From contig NZ_JAQIIO010000001.1 of NCBI RefSeq assembly GCF_027891095.1, positions 412,501 to 476,500 of the forward strand: a stretch of DNA of 64,000 bases, read 5' to 3'. The stretch comes from Aliiroseovarius salicola (GTDB lineage: Bacteria; Pseudomonadota; Alphaproteobacteria; Rhodobacterales; Rhodobacteraceae). The first letter of the stretch is position 1. Every line of letters starts with the position of its first letter. A program made the translations under genes and the position numbers. The notes under the pieces were generated by a model that ran no database searches, was not told the origin of the DNA, and was given only the letters and a program-made list of their open reading frames with translations. Positions 33,996 through 43,238 of this stretch are shown here, in pieces.

Positions 33996-34856
33996 TTAGA
34001 ACGACATGGTGATGCCGAGATCAGCAACGGTGTTACCAGCAACTTCGCCGATAGCGCCTTTAACTGCAGCGCCGCCGCCCAGGTCGTAAGCAACGCCGAT
34101 GCCGTAGCCTTCAGTAGTGGTGGTCACTGCTGCGGTGGTCGACTCGGTTTGCGAGTAAGCAGCGGTCACGGTGGTTGCACCCATGGTGTAACCGGCGGTG
34201 ATGCCGAATGCGGTTACATCGGTAGCAACGGTGCCGGTGGTGGTCGAGTACAGAGCTGCGAGAGCTACGTCACCAACATTGGCGTTACCTTGAACGTGGA
34301 TGGCGTTGATGCCAGCGGCTTCGTCGTATGCAACTGCGATCGAGTAGTCACCCATCGCGTATTTTGCACCAACAGCGAAGTCGTCGCTGTGAGCAAGTGT
34401 GTTCGAGGTCGACAGGCCAGCCGAAGCTGCAACCGAGAAGTCACCAAACGAGCCGGTGTACAGCAGCGAAGCAGCCGAGTCGCCGCGCAGGGTTTCAGCA
34501 ATGTTGTCGGTGCCGATGCCGTCGAAGCCCAGGTCGCCCAGACCGGTTACAGCTTCTACAGCGTTGTCAACGTTACCAGCCGACAGTTTGCCGAAGCCGC
34601 CTTCGATGTACACAACAACGTCACCAACGCCACCAGCGGTGATGGTCATGTCTGCGCCGAAGCCCAGGCCGCCATCGGTTTCACCGGTCATGGCAACGGT
34701 CAGGGTGATTTCGTTGTGCAGGATCAGGTCTTCAGCATTAGCAACGTTGTCGTTGTATTTCAGACCCATGTTTGCGCCACCCGACAGGTTTACGTCAGCA
34801 GCAGCGATACCAGCCGAAGCAACCAGTGCGGTCGAAGCGAAGAGAACTTTTTTCAT
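33996..34856 (-). CDS. Rhodobacteraceae-type outer-membrane porin
   Basis: Protein of 286 aa starting at MKKVLFASTALVASAGIA, a Sec signal peptide cleaved near AAA-DVN. The mature part has alternating hydrophobic/polar residues of a beta-barrel (GGANMGLKYNDN, SVAASAGLSTSN) and the terminal aromatic residue F in TVADLGITMSF, required for outer-membrane insertion. The composition is Gly/Thr/Ala-rich with few charged residues. It is smaller than classical 16-strand porins but fits the short porin family common in Roseobacters. Probably highly expressed: strong terminator and a 300-bp upstream region. Confidence 0.83.
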   Translation of the reverse strand: MKKVLFASTALVASAGIAAADVNLSGGANMGLKYNDNVANAEDLILHNEITLTVAMTGETDGGLGFGADMTITAGGVGDVVVYIEGGFGKLSAGNVDNAVEAVTGLGDLGFDGIGTDNIAETLRGDSAASLLYTGSFGDFSVAASAGLSTSNTLAHSDDFAVGAKYAMGDYSIAVAYDEAAGINAIHVQGNANVGDVALAALYSTTTGTVATDVTAFGITAGYTMGATTVTAAYSQTESTTAAVTTTTEGYGIGVAYDLGGGAAVKGAIGEVAGNTVADLGITMSF

Positions 34857-35157
34857 TTCGTTTTCCCTCATGAATTTTAAGAGTTCACCTCAAGTCGGGG
34901 AATCCGAATTGAGTATGGGGGTGTTTTTCCTCTTCCCGCCGCTGTTTGCAAGCGCAGTGAGGCCCTGAAATTAGTTTGTGGAGGATATTGGTGCTTCTTT
35001 GCCACAGTTTGTTCACGCACCCGGCGGGGAGTCTGAAACAAAGCGAAATATTGCAACTTTCGCGCGCGATTTTCCGCTTGCCCATCGTTTTGCTCTTGCA
35101 GGGAAAATACTTGCCCGCGTTGGGGGGCTTATATACTAACAAAGTGATTTAGAAAAA
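34857..35157. other. 301-bp intergenic region, divergent porin and DUF3576 genes
   Basis: Holds the porin leader (leftward) and the lipoprotein promoter (rightward). A possible rightward -10 TATACT (35132-35137) with TTGCCC (35111-35116) 15 bp upstream is weak because of its short spacer. No ORF, palindrome or repeat-family copy was found here. Confidence 0.4.
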
Positions 35158-35682
35158 ATGGGGCGTTACTTGATGGGCAGTTTGCGAAAATCAACTCTTG
35201 GCCTTTTGATGATTGCAGGTGTTGCCCTGTCGGCCTGTGGTGGTGGCTCAATTGGTTCGGGAAACCTGTTTGGTGGGTCGAAAAGCAATGACACACAGCA
35301 ATCTGGTGTAAGGCACACCCCCGCAGCGGAAGAACAGCGCGAAACGATCTGGGATCTGTTTGCGAATGTGGATGATCCCAACACCACTGTGGAAGTAAAC
35401 AAGTACATCTGGAACGCTGCGTTGGATGTTCTGGATTTCATGCCGGTTAAAGCGGCTGACCCTTTCACCGGTATAATTGTCTTTGACTATGGTCGCCCGC
35501 CTGGCAGCGGCGCGAGCTACAAGGCTACGGTTTATGTTAAAGACCCGGCGCTGGATGCGCGATCGCTGACGGTTGCGCTTTACACCCGGTCAGGTCCGGC
35601 CAGCGCAAGCGCCGTGCGTCAGATCGAAGATGCGATTCTGACACGGGCCCGCCAGTTGCGGATCGGCGACGGCAAGCTCTGA
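35158..35682 (+). CDS. DUF3576-family lipoprotein
   Basis: Protein of 174 aa with signal peptide and lipobox LSAC (Cys27 of the chosen frame, Cys22 from ATG 35173). The remainder matches the conserved alphaproteobacterial family DUF3576: NKYIWNAALDVLDFMPV, ADPFTGIIVFDYGRPPGS and YKATVYVKDPALDARSL. Function is not established; the conservation across alphaproteobacteria suggests an envelope role, possibly with LeuS-LptE, which are often its neighbours. No clear ribosome-binding site precedes either start. Confidence 0.85.
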   Translation: MGRYLMGSLRKSTLGLLMIAGVALSACGGGSIGSGNLFGGSKSNDTQQSGVRHTPAAEEQRETIWDLFANVDDPNTTVEVNKYIWNAALDVLDFMPVKAADPFTGIIVFDYGRPPGSGASYKATVYVKDPALDARSLTVALYTRSGPASASAVRQIEDAILTRARQLRIGDGKL

Positions 35683-35703
35683 GAAACGCGAAGATCCGTT
35701 TTG

Positions 35704-35737
35704 AAAGCGCGTCCCATCCGGGGCGCGTTTTTTATTT
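35704..35737 (+). terminator. Intrinsic terminator of the DUF3576 gene
   Basis: Imperfect G-U containing stem AAGCGCGTCCC / GGGGCGCGTTT (35705-35730) followed by TTTTTTATTT. It directly precedes repeat copy e. Confidence 0.85.
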
Positions 35738-35746
35738 GACCGCGGC

Positions 35747-35805
35747 AAGGGCTCTGCCCCTCAGCACTGCGGGCCTCACCCCGAGGTATTTCTGGCAAGA
35801 AAAAG
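35747..35805 (+). repeat. Dispersed intergenic element, copy e
   Basis: AAGGGCTCTGCCCCTC head, short inner arm, then GCCTCACCCCGAGGTATTTC and TGGCAAGAAAAAG tail. It sits just after the DUF3576 terminator, with the tail toward the stop of the convergent GT4 gene (35833). Confidence 0.85.
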
Positions 35806-35832
35806 ACCAAGGGGTAACACGTGATGGCGGGG

Positions 35833-37086
35833 CTAGCGCGCAACATGCCTGGGTGGAGAGGGCGGTAAATCGTGCAGGGATTGCACCCAGTCGACAAGGC
35901 GCGGTTTACATATGGTTTGCAGGTCGTAGTTCTGAATGACATGTGCACGAGCTGCAGCGCCAAGGCGTTGACGTTCTTCCGGGTCATTCAGAAGGGCCAC
36001 GACATTGTCCGTCAGCGCCTCGGGATCATGGAAATCAAACAGGCGCGCGGCTTGGCCATCGGTCAGCACTTCTTCCACCGGATCTGTTCGGCTGGCGACA
36101 ATGGCGGCCTCGCAGGACATCGCTTCGAGCAGGGACCAGCTGAGTACAAAGGGATAGGTCAGATAGACATGCACCCGGCTGACCTGCAGCATTTTGGTGA
36201 ATTGGTCATAGGGAATGCGACCAAGGAAATGCACCCGCGCCCAATCCTGATCTGGGATCTGATCGCGCACCTCATCTATATAGATCTGTTTCCAGCTCTG
36301 CCCCTTGGGCGGCGGCGCGCCGTAAGATGTTTCGTCCCCACCGGTGATCAAAACCTGCGCATTAGGTCGTTCGCGCAGAAGGCGCGGCAGGGCGCGCATA
36401 AAGATGTGATAGCCGCGATAGGGTTCGAGGTTGCGATTGACGAAGGTGATCACCTCGTCATTGCGGGTGAGTGTGGGCACGCCTTCGGCTTCGAACAGGA
36501 CATTTTCGTTCCGTAAGAGCAAGTCTGTGCGAATCCCGTCGTGAACCACGCTGATCTTGTCGTGGAAGGCATCGGGGAAACTATCGGCCTGAAACCGGGT
36601 GGGCGACAGGCCCGCGTCGCCGATGGCGAAATGTAGGTGATTGGTGATGTTTTTCATGCGAAGGCGCAGGATATCTTCCGGCGTCACCTCCCCTTCAAAT
36701 GCCGCTTGCTCCGGGCCATTGTAGAACTCGCAAAAAAGCCCAAGCCGCGCATTTGGCCAGACATCCTTCACAAACAGCGATTCCCCCCAACCGGGATGGG
36801 CGACAATCACATCCGGGGTAAACCCCTGATCCCGCAACGCGCAGGCGGCTTTGAAAAAGGAATGCGCCCGGATCAGGTGCGTGTTGGTGTTGGTCAGCCA
36901 TGGATGCGGATGGGTCGCGTCTTTTGGAATGTCGAGCGTATAGGGCAGCACCTTCACCCCGTTCCATAAGGTCGGTTCCTTCACCCGAAGCGTGAGCGCC
37001 ACACATTCATGCCCCTGCGCCGCCAGTTCGGGGGCGAGATGCAGGAATTGCCCAGGGAAATTCTGATGGATGAAGAGAAGCTTCAT
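35833..37086 (-). CDS. Family 4 glycosyltransferase
   Basis: Protein of 417 aa of the GT-B fold starting at MKLLFIHQNFPGQF (the longer frame has no ribosome-binding site). The N-terminal Rossmann half has HPGWGESLFVKDVWPNARLG. The C-terminal donor-binding half has FVNRNLEPYRGYHIFMRALP, the HFLGRIPYDQFTKMLQ segment and the donor-Glu region PFVLSWSLLEAMSCEAAIVAS. GT4 enzymes of this type transfer a sugar to polysaccharide or glycolipid acceptors. No other sugar genes adjoin it; the target is unknown. Confidence 0.87.
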   Translation of the reverse strand: MKLLFIHQNFPGQFLHLAPELAAQGHECVALTLRVKEPTLWNGVKVLPYTLDIPKDATHPHPWLTNTNTHLIRAHSFFKAACALRDQGFTPDVIVAHPGWGESLFVKDVWPNARLGLFCEFYNGPEQAAFEGEVTPEDILRLRMKNITNHLHFAIGDAGLSPTRFQADSFPDAFHDKISVVHDGIRTDLLLRNENVLFEAEGVPTLTRNDEVITFVNRNLEPYRGYHIFMRALPRLLRERPNAQVLITGGDETSYGAPPPKGQSWKQIYIDEVRDQIPDQDWARVHFLGRIPYDQFTKMLQVSRVHVYLTYPFVLSWSLLEAMSCEAAIVASRTDPVEEVLTDGQAARLFDFHDPEALTDNVVALLNDPEERQRLGAAARAHVIQNYDLQTICKPRLVDWVQSLHDLPPSPPRHVAR

Positions 37087-37287
37087 GATGCCTGCCGATG
37101 AATAACACGTCTGCCAATATGAGATCACCCTAGCCCGTGACGGTTAATCAGGGAACAACATCCCTGCCGGAAAGCGGATTTTCCGTGCGCAACCCCTCTG
37201 GATATGGGCAAGAAGGCTGGACGCCGCAGCCCGCGCCCCTTATCACCGGTGCGAATTTGCGCGAAATGAATGCGAAAGGTCATCTGG

Positions 37288-39858
37288 ATGAGCCGCTATA
37301 CCGCCGCCGACATCGAACCGAAATGGCAAACGGCCTGGGACGAAGCCGGGATTTTCACCGCCCAGCGGGATCCGAACCGTCCGAAATATTACGTGCTTGA
37401 GATGTTCCCCTACCCCAGCGGTCGCATCCATATGGGTCACGTGCGCAACTACACCATGGGTGACGTGATCGCGCGGTACAAATCGAGCTGCGGTTTCTCG
37501 GTGCTGCACCCGATGGGCTGGGATGCGTTTGGCATGCCGGCTGAAAACGCGGCGATGGCGCAGGGTGGCCACCCCGGCACCTGGACCTATGACAATATCA
37601 AGACCATGAAAGGCCAGATGCGCCCGCTGGGCCTGTCGATCGACTGGTCGCGCGAATTTGCCACCTGTGATCCGGAGTATTACGGCCAGCAGCAGGCAAT
37701 GTTCATCGACTTCATGGAGCGTGGTCTTGTTTACCGCAAGAACGCCACCGTGAACTGGGACCCGGTCGACATGACCGTTCTGGCCAACGAGCAGGTGATT
37801 GACGGCTGCGGCTGGCGTTCAGGTGCGCCGGTGGAACGTCGTGACCTGACGCAATGGTTCTTCAAGATCTCGGATTACTCGGGCGAACTGCTGGACGCAC
37901 TGGATGGCTTGGACAACTGGCCCGAGAAGGTGCGCACGATGCAGGCCAACTGGATTGGCCGCTCGCAAGGTCTGCAATTCTCGTTCGAACGCACCGATGG
38001 CGGTGAGTCGATTGAGGTTTACACCACCCGCCCCGACACGCTGTTGGGGGCATCCTTTGTGGGCATCTCGCCCGACCACCCGATCTCCAAGGCGCTGGAA
38101 GCGGACAACCCCGAAGTTGCTGCCAAGATCGCCGAAATGCGCAAGGGTGGCACCACCGAGGAAGCCATCGAGACCGCAGAGAAGCTCGGCTATGACACCG
38201 GCATTCGGGTGAAACACCCGCTGGATCCGAACTGGGAGCTGCCGGTCTGGATCGCCAACTTCATCCTGATGGATTACGGGACCGGCGCGATCTTCGCCTG
38301 CCCGGCGCATGACCAGCGCGACCTTGATTTCTGCCGCAAATACGACCTTCCGGTGAAAGACACCTTCCTGTCTCTGGACGATCCGAAACCGGTTGAAAAC
38401 GAAGCCTTTGTGCCGCCGAAAACCGAAAAGGTGAAATGGCTGGACCACTTCGCGGGGCTGGATGAAGCCACCGGCGAAGAGGCTGTTGAAGCCACGGTGA
38501 AATTCGCCGAGGACGCGGATTGGGGCACGGGCGTCGAGAAATTCCGCCTGCGCGACTGGGGCCTGTCCCGTCAACGCTACTGGGGTTGCCCGATCCCGGT
38601 GGTGCATTGCGACGATTGCGGCGTGGTGCCTGAGAAGAAAGAGAACCTGCCGGTCAAACTGCCCTTTGACGAAGGCGGCAATCCGATTGATTTCTCGATC
38701 CCCGGCAACCCGCTGGACCGCAACCCGGACTGGCGCGCCTGTGATTGCCCATCCTGTGGCAAACCGGCCCAGCGCGAGACCGACACGATGGACACCTTTG
38801 TCGATTCGAGCTGGTATTACGCGCGCTTCACCTCGCCGGGGGCGACCACGCCCACCGATGCGGAAGAGGCGGCCTATTGGATGAATGTCGACCAGTATAT
38901 CGGCGGCATTGAACACGCGATCCTTCACCTGCTCTATTCACGCTTCTTCGCCCGCGCGATGAACATCTGTGGCCATCTTCCCGAGAAGGCGCGCGAGCCG
39001 TTTAATGCACTGTTCACGCAAGGCATGGTGACCCACGCGATCTATAAGAACGCCGAGCGCACCGACGAAAACGGTCGCGCGATCTACCACTACCCCGAGG
39101 ATGTGGAAGAGCGTGACGGGGTGATGGTGGTGAAAGAGACCGGCGAGAAGGTCAAGGTGATCCCCTCGGCCAAGATGTCGAAGTCGAAAAACAACGTGGT
39201 CGACCCGGTGAACATCATCGACGCCTTTGGCGCTGACACCGCGCGCTGGTTTGTTCTGAGCGATTCGCCCCCCGAACGTGACGTGGAATGGACTGCCTCC
39301 GGTGCAGAAGCCGCCGCCAAGCACCTGAGCCGCGTTTATGCCACAGCCGCCAAGATTGCCGAGATGGATGATGCAGACGGGAACGACGAAGACCTGATCC
39401 GCGCCACGCACAAGGCCATCCATGACGTGACCATGGGCATTGAAAGCTTCGGCTTCAACGCGGCCATCGCCAAGCTCTACGCTTTCCAGAACGCCATTTC
39501 GAAGTCAAAAGCGGGCGGGAAAGCGCAGAAAGAGGCCATGCGTGTGATGGCGCAACTGATGTCACCGATGACCCCGCACCTCTCGGAAGAGATCTGGTCG
39601 ATGCTGGGCGGTGCTGGTCTGGTGGCACAAGCCGATTGGCCCAAAGCGGATGAGGCGATGCTGGCCGAAGACAGCGTGACCCTGCCAATCCAGATCAACG
39701 GCAAACGCCGTGCGGAAATCAGCGTGCCGAAAGATATGGACAAAGCCGAGGTTGAAAAACTTGCGCTGGCCGAGGATGCTGTGATCAGGGCGCTGGATGG
39801 CAAAGCGCCGAAAAAGGTCATTGTTGTTCCGGGACGTATCGTAAATGTGGTTGTCTGA
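37288..39858 (+). CDS. leuS: Leucyl-tRNA synthetase
   Basis: Protein of 856 aa, usual bacterial length. Start at [14 protein letters not shown]. The HIGH motif is HMGH (residues 48-51) in [18 protein letters not shown], the CP1 editing domain is in the middle (conserved Thr-rich and [12 protein letters not shown]), and KMSKS lies at about 629-633 in [14 protein letters not shown]. It is the first of a tight operon: its last 14 bases overlap lptE, which is followed by holA and a GST gene with 4-bp overlaps. Confidence 0.96.
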   Translation: MSRYTAADIEPKWQTAWDEAGIFTAQRDPNRPKYYVLEMFPYPSGRIHMGHVRNYTMGDVIARYKSSCGFSVLHPMGWDAFGMPAENAAMAQGGHPGTWTYDNIKTMKGQMRPLGLSIDWSREFATCDPEYYGQQQAMFIDFMERGLVYRKNATVNWDPVDMTVLANEQVIDGCGWRSGAPVERRDLTQWFFKISDYSGELLDALDGLDNWPEKVRTMQANWIGRSQGLQFSFERTDGGESIEVYTTRPDTLLGASFVGISPDHPISKALEADNPEVAAKIAEMRKGGTTEEAIETAEKLGYDTGIRVKHPLDPNWELPVWIANFILMDYGTGAIFACPAHDQRDLDFCRKYDLPVKDTFLSLDDPKPVENEAFVPPKTEKVKWLDHFAGLDEATGEEAVEATVKFAEDADWGTGVEKFRLRDWGLSRQRYWGCPIPVVHCDDCGVVPEKKENLPVKLPFDEGGNPIDFSIPGNPLDRNPDWRACDCPSCGKPAQRETDTMDTFVDSSWYYARFTSPGATTPTDAEEAAYWMNVDQYIGGIEHAILHLLYSRFFARAMNICGHLPEKAREPFNALFTQGMVTHAIYKNAERTDENGRAIYHYPEDVEERDGVMVVKETGEKVKVIPSAKMSKSKNNVVDPVNIIDAFGADTARWFVLSDSPPERDVEWTASGAEAAAKHLSRVYATAAKIAEMDDADGNDEDLIRATHKAIHDVTMGIESFGFNAAIAKLYAFQNAISKSKAGGKAQKEAMRVMAQLMSPMTPHLSEEIWSMLGGAGLVAQADWPKADEAMLAEDSVTLPIQINGKRRAEISVPKDMDKAEVEKLALAEDAVIRALDGKAPKKVIVVPGRIVNVVV

Positions 39859-40339
39859 TCGCCGCTCATTTCTTGCACTTCTGCTCGCAGGCGGGCTTTC
39901 TGCCTGCGGCTTCACGCCGGTCTATGCGCCGGGCGGCAGTGGCGAGGGGCTGCAAGGCTCGGTCACCATTGCCGAACCTGACACGCGCGAAGGGTTTGAG
40001 CTGGTCAAAGCGCTTGAGGCGCGGCTGGGGCGCAATCTTTCCGCCCGATACGATCTGAATTATACAATCACCACCCGCACGCAGGGTCTTGGTGTGACGG
40101 CCGCACAGGAAATCACCCGCACGCAGGTGATGGGTGAAGTGGGTTACGAGGTGGTAGAACGCGACACCGATCAAGTCGTGCACAAGGGCACCGTGTCAAA
40201 CTTCACCTCATACTCCTCGGAAGGGTCCACCGTATCGACCGCCGCCGTGGAACGTGACGCCTATCGCCGCCTTATGGTGTCGATGGCCGACCTGATCACC
40301 ACCCGCTTGATGGCAACCTATTCGGGCTGGGGGTCATGA
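39845..40339 (+). CDS. lptE: LPS-assembly lipoprotein LptE
   Basis: Protein of 164 aa with a lipoprotein signal: [20 protein letters not shown], lipobox LSAC, Cys21. The mature part has the LptE-like [11 protein letters not shown] then a beta-rich region ([20 protein letters not shown]). LptE plugs LptD and helps place LPS in the outer membrane. The position between leuS and holA is conserved in proteobacteria and decides the assignment, since LptE sequences diverge strongly. It overlaps leuS by 14 bp. Confidence 0.88.
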   Translation: MWLSDRRSFLALLLAGGLSACGFTPVYAPGGSGEGLQGSVTIAEPDTREGFELVKALEARLGRNLSARYDLNYTITTRTQGLGVTAAQEITRTQVMGEVGYEVVERDTDQVVHKGTVSNFTSYSSEGSTVSTAAVERDAYRRLMVSMADLITTRLMATYSGWGS

Positions 40340-41361
40340 AACTCAGCACCCGCGACGCGGCGCGCTATTTTGCCAAACCGGAACCGCAGCGCACGGGCGT
40401 GCTGATTTTCGGCACCGACCCAATGCGCGTGGCACTGAAACGGCAAGAGTTGATTGCCGCCCTCATTGGCCCGCAGGGCGAAGAGGAAATGCGCCTGACC
40501 CGCATTCCAGCGAGTGAGCTGCGCAAGGATCCCGCAATGCTGTCGGACGCGATTAAAGCGCAGAGCTTTTTCCCCGGCCCCCGCGTGGCTTTTGTCGAAG
40601 ACGCCACCGAACTGGTGGGCGATATCGTCACCAAGGCGCTTGAGGACTGGCAAGAGGGTGACGCGCAGGTGGTGATCACCGCTGGTTCGCTGAAGCCCAA
40701 GGGCAAGCTGCGTAAACTCTTTGAAACCCACCCCAATGCTTATGCCGCCGGGATCTATGACGACCCGCCCACGCGAGAAGAAATCGAAGCCGACTTCAAA
40801 CGGGCCGGTCTGGGCGAGGTGGACCGCGAAGCAATGAATGACCTGATGGGTCTGTCGCGCGATCTGGATCCGGGGGACTTCCGCCAGACCATCGAAAAGC
40901 TCGCGCTTTACAAGCTGTCCGATCCAACACCAGTCATCCCGGACGATGTGCTCGCTGTGGCACCGGCATCAACCGAGGCAGAGCTGGATACGCTCCTGCA
41001 TATCGTTGCCGAAGGGCGCAGCAATGAAATCGGCCCGGTCCTGTCGAAACTGCAGGCACAAGGCACGCAGGCCGTGGCGCTTTGCATCGGCGCCACCCGC
41101 CATTTCCGCGCACTTCACGCCGCAAGCTCAGACCCCAACGGCCCCGGCCAAGGCATCAACCGCCTGCGCCCGCCGGTGCATTTCAAAAATCGCGACCGGA
41201 TGGTGCGTCAAGCCCAGAACTGGGGCACATATCGCCTTGAAAAAGCACTGGAAACCCTGATCGAAACCGACCTCACTTTGAGATCTGCACAAAAAGCACC
41301 ACAATTGGCGCTGATGGAGCGGACCCTGATCCGCCTTGCTATGCTGGGAGGCAAACGATGA
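40336..41361 (+). CDS. holA: DNA polymerase III subunit delta
   Basis: Protein of 341 aa of the HolA clamp-loader family. Domain I shows VLIFGTDPMRVALKRQELIA, VAFVEDATEL and VVITAGSLKPKGKLRKLFE, and the C-terminal collar has LDTLLHIVAEGRSNEIGPVL. It opens the beta sliding clamp together with gamma/tau and delta-prime. Start overlaps the lptE stop (ATGA), and the end overlaps the next gene by four bases. The gene order leuS-lptE-holA is classical. Confidence 0.92.
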   Translation: MKLSTRDAARYFAKPEPQRTGVLIFGTDPMRVALKRQELIAALIGPQGEEEMRLTRIPASELRKDPAMLSDAIKAQSFFPGPRVAFVEDATELVGDIVTKALEDWQEGDAQVVITAGSLKPKGKLRKLFETHPNAYAAGIYDDPPTREEIEADFKRAGLGEVDREAMNDLMGLSRDLDPGDFRQTIEKLALYKLSDPTPVIPDDVLAVAPASTEAELDTLLHIVAEGRSNEIGPVLSKLQAQGTQAVALCIGATRHFRALHAASSDPNGPGQGINRLRPPVHFKNRDRMVRQAQNWGTYRLEKALETLIETDLTLRSAQKAPQLALMERTLIRLAMLGGKR

Positions 41362-41945
41362 GTGTCACCGTGATCGGCCCGGTTCCCTCACGCACATTCC
41401 GCGTACTTTGGGCGCTTGAGGAATTGGGGTTGGAGTACACCCATCACCCGCATATGCCACAGTCGGATGATGTGCGCACCCATAACCCTGCTGGCAAGGT
41501 GCCAGTGCTGATCGAAGACGGGGTCACACTCACCGATTCGACCGCGATCCTCACCTATCTGGCGGACAAACACGGCCGCCTGACATATCCCGCTGGCACC
41601 ATTGAACGCGCCCATCAGGACGGGTTCACCGGCTTCCTGCTCGACGAGTTCGATGCCTGTCTCTGGACCGCCGCGCGCCACAGTTTCATCCTGCCGGAGG
41701 AACGCCGTGTGCCAGAGGTGAAAGACACCTTGAAATGGGAGCTTGCCCGTTCGGTTGATGAGCTCATGCGCCGTAAACGCCCCGGTCCCTTCTTGATGGG
41801 CGAGAATATGACCATCGCCGATATCATCGCAGGTCATTGCGGCACTTGGGCAGAGAACGCCCGGTTTGACGTGCAGAACGAAGAGTTTCGGACCTATCTG
41901 AAATCGCTCACAACCCGCGACGCCTATAAACGCGCACGCCAGTGA
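41358..41945 (+). CDS. Glutathione S-transferase family protein
   Basis: Protein of 195 aa. The N-terminal thioredoxin-fold GST domain has SRTFRVLWALEELGLEYTHH, the cis-Pro KVPVLIEDGVTLTDSTAIL and then the ...TYLADKHG segment; an all-alpha C-terminal domain follows. It conjugates glutathione to electrophiles or has peroxidase-like activity; the substrate cannot be read. Starts inside the holA stop (ATGA overlap) and ends the operon. Confidence 0.87.
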   Translation: MSVTVIGPVPSRTFRVLWALEELGLEYTHHPHMPQSDDVRTHNPAGKVPVLIEDGVTLTDSTAILTYLADKHGRLTYPAGTIERAHQDGFTGFLLDEFDACLWTAARHSFILPEERRVPEVKDTLKWELARSVDELMRRKRPGPFLMGENMTIADIIAGHCGTWAENARFDVQNEEFRTYLKSLTTRDAYKRARQ

Positions 41946-42001
41946 TGTCAGAGAACTCAAAAGCCCTCTGCGTAGGTCCTTTCAACGATTAAAGACAACG
42001 C

Positions 42002-42065
42002 TCTTTTTTCTTGCCAAAAATACCTCGGGGTGGGCGAGCTTGCCTCGCGAGGGGCAGAGCCCCTA
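42002..42065 (-). repeat. Dispersed intergenic element, copy f
   Basis: Read leftward: the TAG stop of the flavoprotein gene is itself part of the head TAGGGGCTCTGCCCCTCGCG; then AGGCAAGCTCGCCCACCCCG and AGGTATTTTTGGCAAGAAAA. The tail points at the end of the convergent GST gene. This copy and copy g are the clearest examples of the full element. Confidence 0.92.
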
Positions 42066-43238
42066 CCCTTCGAGAAACCGCACCGCCGCACGACCCGCAT
42101 GGCGCCCAGTGGCAAAACAGGCCGTGAGCAGATACCCCCCCGTGGGCGCATCCCAATCCAACATCTCACCACAGGCAAACACGCCGGGCAGCGTGCGGAT
42201 CATCAGCCCGCCGTCCAGATCGTCAAACCGCAGCCCTCCGGCCACGGAAATTGCTTCATCAATTGGCCGCAGCCCATCATGACGGATTGGCAACGCCTTG
42301 ATGACGGCGGCCAGCGCCTGTGAATCCTGCGGCAGGGGCCGGGCAAATTCCTGCAACAGCGCGATTTGCGCCGGGCCGAGTTTCAATTGTTTGCGCAGGT
42401 GATTGGCCAACGATGTCTTGCCGCGCGATTTACTCAGGCGTGCCGCCACATCAACCACATCGCGGTCCGGCACGAGATCAACACACAGCTCGGCCCCGTC
42501 CCGAACTGGTTTCGACATCGCATAGATCGCACTGCCCTCCAGCCCGCGTTGTGAGATCACAAATTCACCCCGGACTGAGTGTGCCCCGGCGGTCAGGCGC
42601 GCGGGTTTGATCGGGCTGCCGAAATGCCGTTCCATATGCGTCGACCAATTGACCAAAAGCCCGGCATTGCTGGCTTGAAACGGAGCGATATCCACGCTTT
42701 TTTCTGCCAGCCACGGTACCCAGGCGGCATCTGATCCGAGCCGCGCCCAGCTGGCTCCGCCAAGCGCAAGAATGGTCACATCGGGCGTCTCAAACTTACG
42801 TCCGTCCGGTGTATCAAAGATCAAACGATCCCCATCCCAGCCAGCCCACCGCCAGCGAGTCTTCAAGGTCACGCCCAATTCATCCAGCTCCGCCAACCAG
42901 GCGCGCAAGAGCGGTGAGGCTTTCATCACCAAGGGAAAGACGCGGCCCGACGACCCCGTGAACACCTCCTGCCCCAGACCCCTCGTCCAGTCGGCAACCT
43001 GTTCCGGTCCGAATTCCGCGGTGATATCGCGAATACGGGGACTACCGGAATAATTGCCCAAGAACACCTCAAGAGGCTCGCCCTTGGTCAGGTTCAACCC
43101 GGACTTCCCGGCCATCAGGAATTTGCGTGCGGGTGAAGGCTTGGCCTCGGCCACGACTACCTTAATCCCTGCGCGTGCCAATTCTCCCGCAGCCATCAGC
43201 CCGGCAGGGCCGGCCCCGATGACCATTGCGGTTTTCAT
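42063..43238 (-). CDS. TIGR03862/HI0933-family flavoprotein
   Basis: Protein of 391 aa. N-terminal FAD fold AMVIGAGPAGLMAAGELARA, then KPSPARKFLMAGKSGLNLTK, a hallmark of the HI0933-type family. C-terminal GGLRFDDLDGGLMIRTLPGV, then FACGEMLDWDAPTGGYLL, closes the dinucleotide-binding domain. The family (also called aminoacetone-oxidase-like or NAD(P)/FAD oxidoreductase, TIGR03862) has no agreed physiological role. Its start overlaps the MscS gene stop by four bases (43235-43238), so both are coexpressed. Confidence 0.88.
   Translation of the reverse strand: MKTAMVIGAGPAGLMAAGELARAGIKVVVAEAKPSPARKFLMAGKSGLNLTKGEPLEVFLGNYSGSPRIRDITAEFGPEQVADWTRGLGQEVFTGSSGRVFPLVMKASPLLRAWLAELDELGVTLKTRWRWAGWDGDRLIFDTPDGRKFETPDVTILALGGASWARLGSDAAWVPWLAEKSVDIAPFQASNAGLLVNWSTHMERHFGSPIKPARLTAGAHSVRGEFVISQRGLEGSAIYAMSKPVRDGAELCVDLVPDRDVVDVAARLSKSRGKTSLANHLRKQLKLGPAQIALLQEFARPLPQDSQALAAVIKALPIRHDGLRPIDEAISVAGGLRFDDLDGGLMIRTLPGVFACGEMLDWDAPTGGYLLTACFATGRHAGRAAVRFLEG

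Noticed and set aside
37137-37400. Rightward ORF overlapping the leuS start
   Set aside because: Overlaps the leuS start in another frame, with no domain and no ribosome-binding site.
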